Below the pieces are notes generated by a model. The model saw only the letters and a program-made list of their open reading frames with translations. It had not been told where the DNA came from and searched no databases. 11,308 nucleotides of DNA from Acanthamoeba lenticulata (Eukaryota > Discosea > Longamoebia > Acanthamoebidae): positions 1 to 11,308 of the forward strand of contig NAVB01003601.1 in assembly GCA_002179805.1 (NCBI GenBank), given 5' to 3'. Shown here one piece after another: positions 1 to 8,285 of this stretch. Each line of letters starts with the position of its first letter. The stretch's first letter is position 1. Position numbers and translations under genes: made by a program.

Positions 1-1903
1 GAAATAGAACCCAGCGTGTGTAACACTCTGCTGCCTCCCGCCATCGGCGATGCATAACAGCCTAGTGCGCGAGAGCAAGAGAGAGAGAGAGAAAAGAGAT
101 AGATAAGGAGGAGGAGGAGGAGGAGGACGAAGAAGGAGGGAGAGGGAACGCAGGAGGACAGTCAGATGCAACAGCAGCAGCAGCTAGCAGAGAAGCCGCC
201 TCCTCGGGTCGATCACGAAAGAGGAGGAGGAGAGAGAGAGAGAGGGGGGGCGCTGATGCACATGCCATCGGTGAAGGACGAGGGCTCTGAATCGTAGGAA
301 GAGGCAACTAACTCGGCGCGGGCAGCGTAGAGGCTCCGATAGAGCCGTCTGCGCCTGAAGAGGTGGAGGGTGTCCCGCCCAACACCCGAGGTGAAGAGGT
401 ACACTCCCGTGTTGAAGACGCCCTGAAGCGGCAACAGACTTGCCTCTAATAAGCTCATGAAGTAGAGCTCGATCTCCTGCGCCTCCAGCACCCTGCCCCC
501 CCCACAAAAGAAAACCCGGTCGTGAGCCAATGGCGCACTCTGTTTGTGCTAAATGGTTTGCCATTCCACACGGGCAGCTCCTCCATGCGCGAGAGCGGGT
601 GCGGAGGGCATGCGACGAAGAGAGAAAGAGAGAGAAGAAGAAGAAAGAAGAAGAGCGGGAGGAACTCGGGGCAACAAAGGAGGGAGGGAAGGGACAAGCT
701 GTGAGTGTACCGATTGATGGTGGCCGGGGTCCAGAGTACGATGTAGATAAGCGGGTAGAGGAAGAGTTGACGCGTGTGAAGCGACCGCTTCTCTATGAGG
801 CGGCCGGTGGCAATCTCCGAGAGTGGTGCACTGATCTTCTCAGCCACCATCTCTGCCGGTGAATGATGATGACGAGGATGATGGTGAGGAAAGGCCGAAA
901 AAAGGGAGAAGAGCGAGGCGAATTAAGGTTGTTGGCAAAACAAAAAGAAAGAAAAATACCTCGGCGAATGTGGCGAAGGATTAGAAAGTAAAAGATCAGG
1001 ATCGAGAGGATGGCCGTCCACACCCACACATAGTTCATCACAAAGCGGCCATAGGTGGGTGTAGCCGGAACCCAGCACCAACCAACTGCCGAGAGCGCGC
1101 GCGCGATGCGCATGGTGGGTGGAGGTTGTGCTCCAGTACAGAAAAGAGGAAGAGGAAGAGGAGGAGGAGGACCAAAAGAAGGAGGAGCGCTTTACCTCCG
1201 CTCGTGTATCGGAGGCCGTTGACTTGGTAGAGGGGGATCAGCGCCATGCTGACTGCTCCGCTCGCCACGACCGCAAAGTAGATGATCTCAAAGAGTCCGC
1301 TCAGCTGGTACCACATCACACACCGAGCAGCCGCAGTAGGTGAGAGAAAAACGATCTTCTCACACACACACACACACCACGCGTGTGCGTGTCTCTGCCG
1401 GACCTCCTTCCGCTTGACGACGATCAGATAAAGAACCAGCGCCACGTAAAATGTGTAGCAGTTGGACAGCATGACGAACAGCTCCAACAGAACGCCTGCA
1501 CGAATAGAAAGAGCACTGGTGCTGAATGTTGCTGCCGGCGCGAGAGGGAGGGGCGTTCGGGAGACCGGAGGTACCCTGCAACTGGCAAGCGCTCGGTCCG
1601 AACAAGTCCCACCGCAGCAAAGCTGGCAAGGAGCTCATCACCTGTGAGAGGTTACCCCCCCCCCACAAACTGGAGTCAAAAGGGAGGGGGGGTTTGCTGC
1701 AAATGCGGGAGGAGGCGCACAAAGGTGGCCGCTGTGAGACCGTCCCAAAGCGCGAGTACAGCCACAGCCCGCCAGTAGCTGTGGCGCAATTTGCGGAAGT
1801 AAAACGCCGAGGCCACAAGGAACAGGCACCCACAAACAGACAGAATCCCTCCCACGGCCACCGTTCCATTTAGGGCATCAACCTCTTTGTCGGTGAAAGC
1901 CAT
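1..1903 (-). CDS. CAR-type (cAMP-receptor-like) seven-transmembrane GPCR, 3' end beyond window
   Basis: Likely plasma-membrane receptor signalling through heterotrimeric G proteins; ligand unknown. Exons by my phase-matched model: 1903-1721, 1641-1575, 1495 to about 1374, 1304-1196, 1085-960, 852-711, 492-262, and 61 to the window edge, giving about 347 residues so far. Hydrophobic segments lie near residues 14-35, 46-64, 88-110, 127-150, 173-195, 232-250 and 258-282, so there are seven. Family marks are a Cys in the loop before TM3 (SACQLQ), a positive VVKRKE stretch after TM3, a Trp-Cys-Trp motif (VGWCWV) in the loop before TM5, and LIYIVLWTPATINR in TM6; these resemble Dictyostelium cAR receptors and related Crl proteins. 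After TM7 comes an Arg-rich FRRRRLYR helix, then a Ser-rich tail. The ATG at 1903 is the first in frame and leaves a short extracellular N-terminus containing an NGT glycosylation site. The third donor lies in a GT repeat and is uncertain, as is the last intron (62-261). Without that intron the frame stops at 213. Family call is firm, exact ends less so. Confidence 0.85.
66..250. repeat. GA/GAG-rich low-complexity tract with a CAG run
   Basis: On the plus strand: GA dinucleotides near 70-95, GAG triplets at about 108-128, CAG triplets at 170-183, and GAG/GA again at 221-246. Read on the receptor strand this is a very long pyrimidine tract leading to CACTAG|GCTGTT at 61, which is what makes the last receptor intron (62-261) believable. 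Confidence 0.85.
1361..1377. repeat. (CA)n / (GT)n run at a receptor splice donor
   Basis: The run reads GTGTGTGT on the receptor strand directly after the TM3 exon, so several in-phase or out-of-phase donors overlap. I placed the exon end near 1374 because that restores phase 0 with the acceptor before CTGAGCGG at 1304. Confidence 0.85.
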
Positions 1904-2159
1904 CGCATAGATGTGGGGAGGGCTCGCCCCTTCCTCTTCGTCTTCTTTCTTTTCGTTTCTTGGGCCCGAAGACGAAAAACAAAAAATGCCAAAACAAAAA
2001 TTTATGCCTTAAATTCTTTCCAAGGATGCCGTCATGTACAGAGGGTGTGTGACCTCGCAAACTGCTGGCTGTGGTGCGCCCGAGCACACGATTGCCGAGC
2101 GATCGAGAGAAGTATATACAACGAAAGGAGGAGGAGGTTGGCCAAGGGAACTACTTGGG
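1904..2159. other. Intergenic gap between kinase 3' end and receptor 5' end
   Basis: This 256-bp gap must hold the 3' UTR of the kinase and the promoter/5' UTR of the receptor, since both are read leftward. It is more A/T-rich than the flanking exons around 1975-2015. A TATATA string lies at 2113-2118, about 210 bp before the receptor ATG; it could be a core promoter element if the 5' UTR is long, but position alone does not show that. No convincing ORF or RNA gene was seen. Confidence 0.5.
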
Positions 2160-3835
2160 CTACGAGTCCTTAGCCAGGCATAGGAAGCTCTCGATTGTCT
2201 GCTTGAGACTCTCGGCGTGAATGGGTTTGGAGATGTAGCCGTCCATACCACCCTCGAGACACTTCTCGCGGTAGCCCTGGATGGCGTGGGCGGTCATGGC
2301 TACAATGGGTGTGTGCCCTCGGCCGGCCTGCTTGCTCTCGAGGTCGCGGATCCTGGCTGTGGCTTCGAAGCCGCCCATCTCCGGCATCTGGACGTCCATG
2401 AGGATGAGGTCGAAGCTCTGCGTCTTGGCGATCTCGACGGCCTTGCGACCGTTGTCGGCCAGCGTGACCGAGTAGCCGAAGCGCTCGAGGAGGCGAATGG
2501 CCAGCTTCTGGTTGACGACGTTGTCCTCGGCGAGGAGGATGCGCTGGCGCGGCTTCTCGAGCGAGGCCTGCCCATCGGGGGCGTGCGGACCACCGGCGCG
2601 GTGAGCCGACGAGGGGAGCGACGAGGTGTGCGACTCCTGGTCAAAGGGCTTCAGGAGCGCCCCGAGCAGCTCGCTCTGGCCCACAGGCTTGGAGATGTAG
2701 GCGCACGTGGGCGGGCACGAGTGCCAGCTCACGAGGTCGCGCTTGGTGGCCGTGGGCGAGAGGGCCATGATGATGGTGGTCTCCTTGGTCACCACCTGGC
2801 TCTCGCTGAACTGGGCGATGGTGAGGCCCTCCAAGTCGTCCGGGATCTGCGAGACCAAGAGCACGTATTCGAACGGCCGCTGCACCATCACCGATTCGGC
2901 GTAGAGTTGGATGGCCTCCCGCACAGTGTCCACCACGATGGGCTCCAGGCGCCAGTTGAGCAGCGTTTGCGACAGGATGCGCCGCGACGTCTCGTTGGCG
3001 TCGGCCACCAGCACGCGCCGTCCCTGCAGCACTGCCGTCTGGTGCCGCAGCGGCGACGTCTCCTCCCGCGCCAGCCCGAACGTGGCTGTGAAGTGGAAGA
3101 GTGACCCCTTGCCCGGGTTGCTCTCGGCCGTCAGCTTGCCCTGCATGAGCTGCACCAGCCGCGTTGAGATGGTCAGGCCCAGGCCCGTCCCGCCGTACTT
3201 GCGCGTGATGGACCCGTCGGCCTGCGAGAAGGCCTCGAATATCACCGACAGCTTGTCCGGCGGAATGCCTGCCCGATCGATCACGGGCGCCCCCAACCCC
3301 ACCCGCAAAGCTCACGTGTCAGTTGGTTGTTTGCGCATCCCAACATGGACTCCACAACATACCCACGCACACACCACAAACACGGACACACGTGAACGTA
3401 CCGATTCCGGTGTCGCGCACGGCAAAGTGGAGCACCACCGCGTCCGCTTTGCGCTCCTGCATCTTGACAGAGAGCACGACCTCGCCCTGCGACGTGAACT
3501 TGATGGCGTTGCCTGGTTTGTGTGTGTGTGTGTATGGGTGAGTGTGCGTGCGTGTGTGTGTGGAGTGGAGAGATCAGGCGGTGGGCATCTCTGGGGGGGG
3601 GGTTGAGAGTTGCTGTGTCTGGGGAGAAGGAGGGACGCTCACCGACAAGGTTGATGATCACCTGCCGCAGGCGCACGGGGTCGCCGACGAGCTTGTCGGG
3701 GAGGGTGGGCTCGATGTCGCTGAGGAGCTCGATGCCCTTTTCGTGGGCCTTGAGGGCCAGCGCCTTGAGGGTATCGCCCAGGGTCTCGTGGAGGGACATG
3801 TCGATATGCTCAATGTCGAGCTTGCCGGCCTCGAT

Positions 3836-3867
<32 letters not shown>

Positions 3868-6800
3868 TGAGCAGGCCCAGTGCCGACGAGTGGACCAGCT
3901 TGAGATAGTCCCGCTGCTCGGCGCTGAGCTGCGTGTCGAGGGCCAGCTCCGTCATGCCGATGATCCCGTTCATGGGCGTGCGGATCTCGTGGGACATGTT
4001 GGCCATGAACTCGGTCTTGGCCCGATTGGCTTCGTTGGCGAGAGCGGTCTTGATGAGCATCTCCTTGAGCGTGCAGATCATCTCGTTGATGATGGTCTTG
4101 AGCGTGTTCATTTCTCCGTAGGCCTCGACCGTGATGAAGCGCGTGAAGTCGCCTTTGGTCACCGCCCGAGCGACCTCGGCGATAGCGCGCACCTGATTGG
4201 TCAGGTTGGCCGCCATAGTGTTGACATTGGTCGTCAGGTCCTCCCAGATGCCCGACACGCCCTTGACCTGGGCCTGGCCGCCGAGCTTGCCTTCGGTGCC
4301 CACCTCGCGCGCCACACGTGTCACCTCGGAGGCGAACGTGTTGAGCTGGTCCACCATCGTGTTGATCGTGTTCTTGAGCTCCAGGATCTCGCCCTTGGCG
4401 TCAGCCGTCATCTTCTTGGACAGGTCGCCCTTGGCGACGGCCGTTGTGACTTGCGCGATGGCGCGCACTTGGCCCGTGAGGTTGGCGGCCATCGTGTTGA
4501 CGTTGTAGGTGAGGTCCTTCCAGATGCCCGACACGCCCTTGACCTGGGCCTGGCCGCCGAGCTTGCCTTCTGTGCCCACCTCTCCGGCCACGCGCGTCAC
4601 CTCGGAGGCGAACGAGTTGAGCTGGTCGACCATCGTGTTGATCGTGTTTTTGAGCTCCAGGATCTCGCCTTTGACGTCCGTGGTGATCTTCTTGGACAGG
4701 TCGCCGCGCGCGACGGCCGTCGTCACCTCGGCGATGGCGCGCACCTGGCCCGTGAGGTTGGCCGCCATCGTGTTGACGTTGTCTGTCAGGTCCTTCCACG
4801 TGCCGGCCACGCCGCGGACCATGGCCTGACCGCCGAGCTTGCCTTCGGTGCCCACCTCGAGAGCGACACGCATGACTTCGGAGGCGAACGTGTTGAGCTG
4901 GTCGACCATCGTGTTGATCGTGTTCTTGAGCTCCAGGATCTCGCCTTTGACGTCGACGGCAATTTTCTTGGAGAGATCACCGCTGGCGACGGCTGTTGTG
5001 ACTTGCGCGATGGCGCGCACCTGGCCCGTGAGGTTGGCTGCCATCGTGTTGACGTTATTGGTCAAATCCTCCCAGATGCCCGACACGCCCTTCACGTGCG
5101 CTTGCCCGCCGAGCTTGCCTTCGGTGCCCACCTCGCGCGCCACGCGCGTCACCTCGGAGGCGAACGAGTTGAGCTGGTCCACCATCGTGTTGATCGTAAG
5201 CTTGAGCTCCAGGATCTCGCCCTTGGCCTCGGCCGTCATCTTCTTGGACAGGTCGCCCTTGGCGACGGCTGTTGTGACTTGCGCGATGGCGCGCACCTGG
5301 CCCGTGAGACGGGCAGCCATCGTGTTGACGTTGTGCGTGAGATCCTTCCAGATGCCTGACACATCCTTGACATTGGCCTGGCCGCCGAGCTTGCCTTCGG
5401 TGCCCACCTCGCGTGCCACGCGCGTCACCTCGGAAGCGAACGAGTTGAGCTGGTCGACCATCGTGTTGATCGTGTTCTTGAGCAACAGAATCTCGCCCTG
5501 TCGCCACCCCCCCCCCCCAAAACAACAGGAGCACAACGTTGTGTCAGGCGCCAGTTGATATATCATTTAAGATAAGTGTTTCATCAGAATAAGATGGTAT
5601 AAATTGGGAGAGAGAGAGAGAGAGAGAAAGGGGGGATGGAAAGGGAAGCGACGGTGTCACCTGTGCCTCGGCAGTAATCTTCTTCGACAAGTCGCCGTTG
5701 GCGACGGCAGTCGTGACAAGAGCAATGGCGCGCACTTGACCCGTAAGGTTGGCTGCCATCGTGTTGACGTTGTCCGTCAGGTCCTTCCATGTGCCGCCGA
5801 TGCCTGCAGCCCAACCACGCGGGAGTGAGATCAGGGGCGTATAATAGAAGCCGGACGATGATGGCGGCAAAACAACAACAACAACACAACAACCACAAAA
5901 GATCCACGCACCGCGGACCATGGCCTGGCCGCCGAGCTTGCCTTCGGTGCCCACCTCGCGCGCCACGCGCGTCACCTCGGAGGCAAATGCGTTGAGCTGG
6001 TCGACCATTGTGTTGATCGTGTTCTTGAGCTCCAGGAACTCGCCCTTGGCCTCAGCTGTCATCTTCTTGGACAGGTCCCCACGCGCGACGGCTGTTGTGA
6101 CCTGCGCCACAGCGCGTACTTGGCCCGTGAGGTTGGCGGCCATCGTGTTGACGTTGTCCGTCAGGTCCTTCCAGATGCCGCGGAGGTCCACGGCCTCGGC
6201 CTGGCCGCCGAGCTTGCCCTCGATGCCCACGTCGCACACCACGCGGAGGACCTCTTCGTTGAAGCTGTTGAGCATCCGTATCATTTCCGTGAGCGACTGG
6301 GACGTGTGCTGGTACTCGCCCTGGAGCTGTGCTCCACCGGTGTGGTGACACACATGACCACCCCAAGATCAGCGTCTTTTGTCTTTTCTTCTTTTCAGCT
6401 TTTCTTTTCTTTTCTTTTCTTTTCTTTTCTTTTCTTCACGTGAAAACTCCGGAAGAGGAAAGAAAACAGAGCCTGAGCGAAAGTGGATAACGTGCGTACC
6501 TGGGGTTGGTTGTTGATGAGGGACATGGCACAAGATAGGTCGCCGTCGGCTACGGCGCCAATGGCATCGCGAACGAGAATGATGGGTTGAACCATGTTGT
6601 CGATGAGCTGGTTGGCTGAGTGCACGCAACGATTCCAGGTACTGCTACCTCCCGGGGAGGGAGTGGGCAGCTGGAGCCGCTGCTCAAAGTCACCTTTGAC
6701 AGCGATGGCCACGTGTACACGCTCGAACTCGTGGCACAGGGAGTCGTTGGCCTGCGCGATGCGGTTGAACACATCGGCGATCTCCCCATACACTCCGTCG

Positions 6801-6895
6801 GCATTGGGATCGAGCCGCACGCTGAAGTCACCAGCCTCGAGGCTCTTGAGCGCCTGCAGGAGGGCCACTTCGTGATCTGTGAACCGCATGCCCAT
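2160..6895 (-). CDS. Group III hybrid histidine kinase with poly-HAMP repeats and two receivers
   Basis: Soluble two-component sensor kinase; it should autophosphorylate on His and pass phosphate to its receiver Asp, then to an HPt protein. Fungal members (Nik1/Os-1 class) sense osmotic stress; the signal here is unknown. Exons 6895-6500, 6326-5912, 5803-5661, 5497-3643, 3512-3402 and 3268-2160 all join in phase to give 1342 residues. Order: divergent HAMP-like N-terminus (1-134), seven 92-residue HAMP units (135-778), signalling helix, DHp with phospho-acceptor His821 in [10 protein letters not shown], HATPase with N box around Asn938, G1 DTGIGI and G2 GGTGLGL, pseudo-receiver (about 1056-1180), receiver (1215-1335). 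The receiver keeps Glu1221/Asp1222, Asp1265, Thr1299 and Lys1321. In the pseudo-receiver the acceptor position is Val1112, though Lys1167 remains. No membrane segment is visible. The ATG at 6895 is the first in frame; the frame stays open upstream to 7033, so an extra 5' exon is possible. Confidence 0.95.
3519..3562. repeat. GT-rich run in a kinase intron
   Basis: Imperfect TG/CG dinucleotide run inside the intron 3513-3642. On the transcript it reads as CA repeats directly before the acceptor AACCAG|GCAACG. Confidence 0.85.
4118..5497 (-). repeat. Five tandem 276-bp units encoding HAMP repeats
   Basis: Within the large kinase exon the frame repeats every 276 bp exactly: 5497-5222, 5221-4946, 4945-4670, 4669-4394 and 4393-4118. 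Each unit starts at a Gly-Glu codon pair (GEIL...) and encodes 92 residues containing two HAMP-type helices separated by [10 protein letters not shown]. Two further units lie in the preceding exons and are split by introns. DNA similarity is high even at silent sites, for example in the stretch coding for [13 protein letters not shown], which suggests recent duplication or gene conversion. Such repeats can also mis-assemble. Confidence 0.95.
5498..5660 (-). other. Kinase intron located exactly at a HAMP-unit boundary
   Basis: Phase-0 intron with donor CAG|GTGACA and acceptor GACAG|GGCGAG, placed precisely between HAMP unit 2 and unit 3. Splicing changes the usual AEAK|GEI junction to AEAQ|GEI, the only unit ending in Gln. 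It contains a GA repeat at about 5608-5628 and, on the coding strand, a run of G just before the acceptor. Confidence 0.85.
6327..6499 (-). other. First kinase intron carrying a CTTTT pentanucleotide repeat
   Basis: Phase-0 intron with donor CCCCAG|GTACGC and acceptor GCACAG|CTCCAG. It joins QPQ to LQGEYQ two residues before HAMP unit 1, so it too lies near a unit boundary. It holds the CTTTT repeat at 6399-6434, which reads as a purine-rich AAAAG array in the transcript. Confidence 0.85.
6399..6434. repeat. (CTTTT)7 microsatellite
   Basis: Seven perfect tandem copies of CTTTT on the plus strand inside the first kinase intron, with an imperfect CTTTT copy just upstream at 6391-6395. Likely length-polymorphic. 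Confidence 0.95.
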
Positions 6896-7919
6896 AGAAC
6901 AGCGGCGGGGCCAGTCCGATGTGGGTAGCCACCCTCCTCCTCCTCCGTCTGCCTCCTTTCCTCCTGGTTCCCGATTGATAACAACAAGAGGTGAAGGCGG
7001 GCTGTTATTCGGGAAGCCGGCGCAATCGCTCACGGCCGCACTTGACGCCGTTTTCTTCTTCTTCGTTCCTCCGCCGGCTTGTACGACTCGGAGAGGCTGA
7101 GCTTCTGAGATGTGGCGTAAGTGGTCTCCTTTGTTACTCTATTTTTCTCTCTCTCCTCTCTCTCTCTTTCTCCGTAGAAAGGCTTGGGGTGAGGCGCAAG
7201 GGAAGCTATCCGCAACTTTGAAGTTCCTCTTGTGCGCGCTGTCGTTGTCTGTGAGTGGAAGAAGGGGGACAAGCCGCAGCTGCAGTTCTTCAGAACGCGC
7301 GGCGAGGGTGGTGTGTGTGTGTGAGGGACTGGCGCGATGGGCTCGAGGAAGAAAAAAAACAACAGCCGGCAGGTGGCGCTGCGGCCGCCACAAGCTCAAC
7401 TGACGGGAATGGGGGCCCACCAGGGAGCGATGGCGGTTGGTGGGAGTCTGCTGCTCTTCTCCGCATTTCCGTTGTTGGCCACTGACGCACGCAGTGCAGT
7501 GATGATAGCCCAGTGATGGCCACGCCAGCCCGCGTCACTTGAGCGGTATCCCGCGGATTTGCCGCCGAGGCCAAGCTCACAGGAGTTCCGCGGATGCTCG
7601 CATGTCTGTCATTTTCACCGCCGAAATGGCTTGACCGCTTCAAATGGTCGACCTTCGCCATGGTTGGCTGGCGACACGTGCGCCTCGAGGTCCCCATCGG
7701 TCTCGTGCTACGCGTAGAGAGAGAGAGGGCTTGACGGTTTGCAACATCGATTGCTCATTTACTTGAAATAAGACCCCCAGCTTCTCAAAGCGAGAATGGG
7801 AAAGCTCGATGAACGCCAACACACCCCATTTCCGCAGAATTCGTCGACCAGAAAAGAGAAGAAGAAAAAAACGAGACGAGAATTAGGCCCCACTTGGCCG
7901 ATTTACTTACCAAGATGCT
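6896..7919. other. About 1 kb without a secure gene: kinase 5' region plus flanking sequence
   Basis: The part next to 6895 must contain the kinase 5' UTR and promoter. An alternative kinase 5' exon is conceivable: on the minus strand a donor GGCC|GTGAGCG at 7033 and an acceptor ACCAG|GAGG at 6964 would form a 70-bp intron, and the kinase frame is open between 6895 and 7033. On the plus strand there is an intron-like signal at 7117-7177 (see the candidate there). From 7544 to 7734 a 62-codon plus-strand frame is open, but short frames of this kind are expected by chance in GC-rich DNA. A CT-rich tract lies at 7141-7172 and a GT run at 7309-7322. No tRNA or rRNA was recognised. Confidence 0.5.
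7110..7321 (+). CDS. Weak candidate for a small spliced plus-strand gene
   Basis: An ATG at 7110 is followed after seven bases by a consensus donor (GGC|GTAAGT, 7117), a long pyrimidine tract and CGTAG at 7173-7177. Joining at that first AG gives only a short peptide before a stop. Skipping to the AG at 7192-7193 joins in phase and opens a frame starting MWRAREAIRNFEVPLVRAVV, with G/C-rich third positions such as AAG AAG GGG GAC AAG, up to a GT run where another donor could lie; otherwise it stops at 7322-7324. The gene would diverge from the kinase. I recognise no family. The opposite strand is also open here, so this may be a false gene. Confidence 0.22.
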
Positions 7920-8162
7920 TTACTTCTTCTGTCCCTTGGGTTCGCTCGGAGCGTCGTCTTTCTTTTGCTGTTTGTTTTCCTGGGTTTTGGTGTCTTTGGT
8001 CTTCTTCTGCTTGTCCTTTTTGGCCTTATCCGCGGGGCTCTTGTCCCCGTACCCTCGTTGCGAACAAGAGGACAAGAGGGTGAACGCGCAGGCGTGTTGG
8101 CGTGGCTGGCTGAGAAGGAAGGCTGCAGTAGAGCCGGTTCGTGGCGCGAGGATTCGATTCAT
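7920..8162 (-). CDS. Small Lys-rich hypothetical protein, possible mitochondrial presequence
   Basis: Eighty-residue ORF without introns. The first 36 residues (MNRILAPRTGSTAAFLLSQP onward) have Arg, Ser and hydrophobic residues and no acidic residue before GYGDK, as in a mitochondrial targeting peptide. The remaining half is almost all Lys, Asp, Gln, Glu, Pro and Thr (for example KAKKDKQKKTKDTKTQENKQ), probably disordered or helical and charged. The frame is also open upstream to an ATG at 8216, but that would add a basic low-complexity leader. The ORF lies 123 bp after the SERAC1-like stop codon, on the same strand. A near-perfect donor (CTTG|GTAAGTA) begins at 7911, nine bases past the TAA, so a 3' UTR intron or a longer alternative protein is possible. 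No family recognised; it could be a chance ORF, but its composition argues for a real gene. Confidence 0.42.
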   Translation of the reverse strand: MNRILAPRTGSTAAFLLSQPRQHACAFTLLSSCSQRGYGDKSPADKAKKDKQKKTKDTKTQENKQQKKDDAPSEPKGQKK

Positions 8163-8285
8163 GGCAAGGGGTACTACGAGGGGTTTTTTTTTTTGGGGGC
8201 GCAGATGAACAAACAAAAATCGTTGGTTTCCTTTTCCATACGGAAAAAAATTTCTTTTCCATACGGAAAAAATGCGCTTTTCGCC
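8163..8285. promoter_or_regulatory. Gap between SERAC1-like stop and small ORF, probable promoter/terminator region
   Basis: Only 123 bp separate the two reading frames. It holds the paired 16-mers at 8232-8270 and, nearer the small ORF, a run of T on the plus strand at about 8184-8194 (A-run on the transcribed strand). It must contain the 3' end of the upstream transcript and, if the small ORF is a separate gene, its promoter. Confidence 0.45.
8232..8270. repeat. Two identical hairpin-type 16-mers, 23 bp apart
   Basis: TTTTCCATACGGAAAA occurs at 8232-8247 and again at 8255-8270. Each copy has complementary six-base arms (TTTTCC and GGAAAA) around a four-base centre, so it can form a small hairpin or act as a near-symmetric protein-binding site. 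Flanking bases are also shared, giving a 23-bp period (about two helical turns). The first copy ends about 70 bp upstream of the small ORF start and the second lies 15 bp past the SERAC1-like stop codon. Confidence 0.9.

Noticed and set aside
2217..3104. 295-codon open frame on the plus strand opposite the kinase receivers
   Set aside because: Antisense shadow of clearly conserved HATPase and receiver coding sequence; no start context or splice sites support it.
3542..5359. 605-codon open frame on the plus strand opposite the HAMP repeats
   Set aside because: It is the mirror of the repeated kinase exon. Regular GC-rich codons repeated every 276 bp keep the opposite strand free of stops, and its translation is a low-information repeat with no family features.
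6390..6440. CTTTT array as a regulatory element or CRISPR-like repeat
   Set aside because: Perfect short tandem copies without spacers inside an intron; an ordinary microsatellite.
2160..6895. Bacterial contamination or recent bacterial origin of the kinase
   Set aside because: Five phase-matched introns with the same splice style and base use as the neighbouring genes show it is a resident nuclear gene, whatever its ancient origin.
7490..7740. Possible structured RNA around the two CCGCGGAT copies at 7551-7606
   Set aside because: The copies are short direct repeats; I could not build a tRNA cloverleaf, box motifs or a long stem from them.
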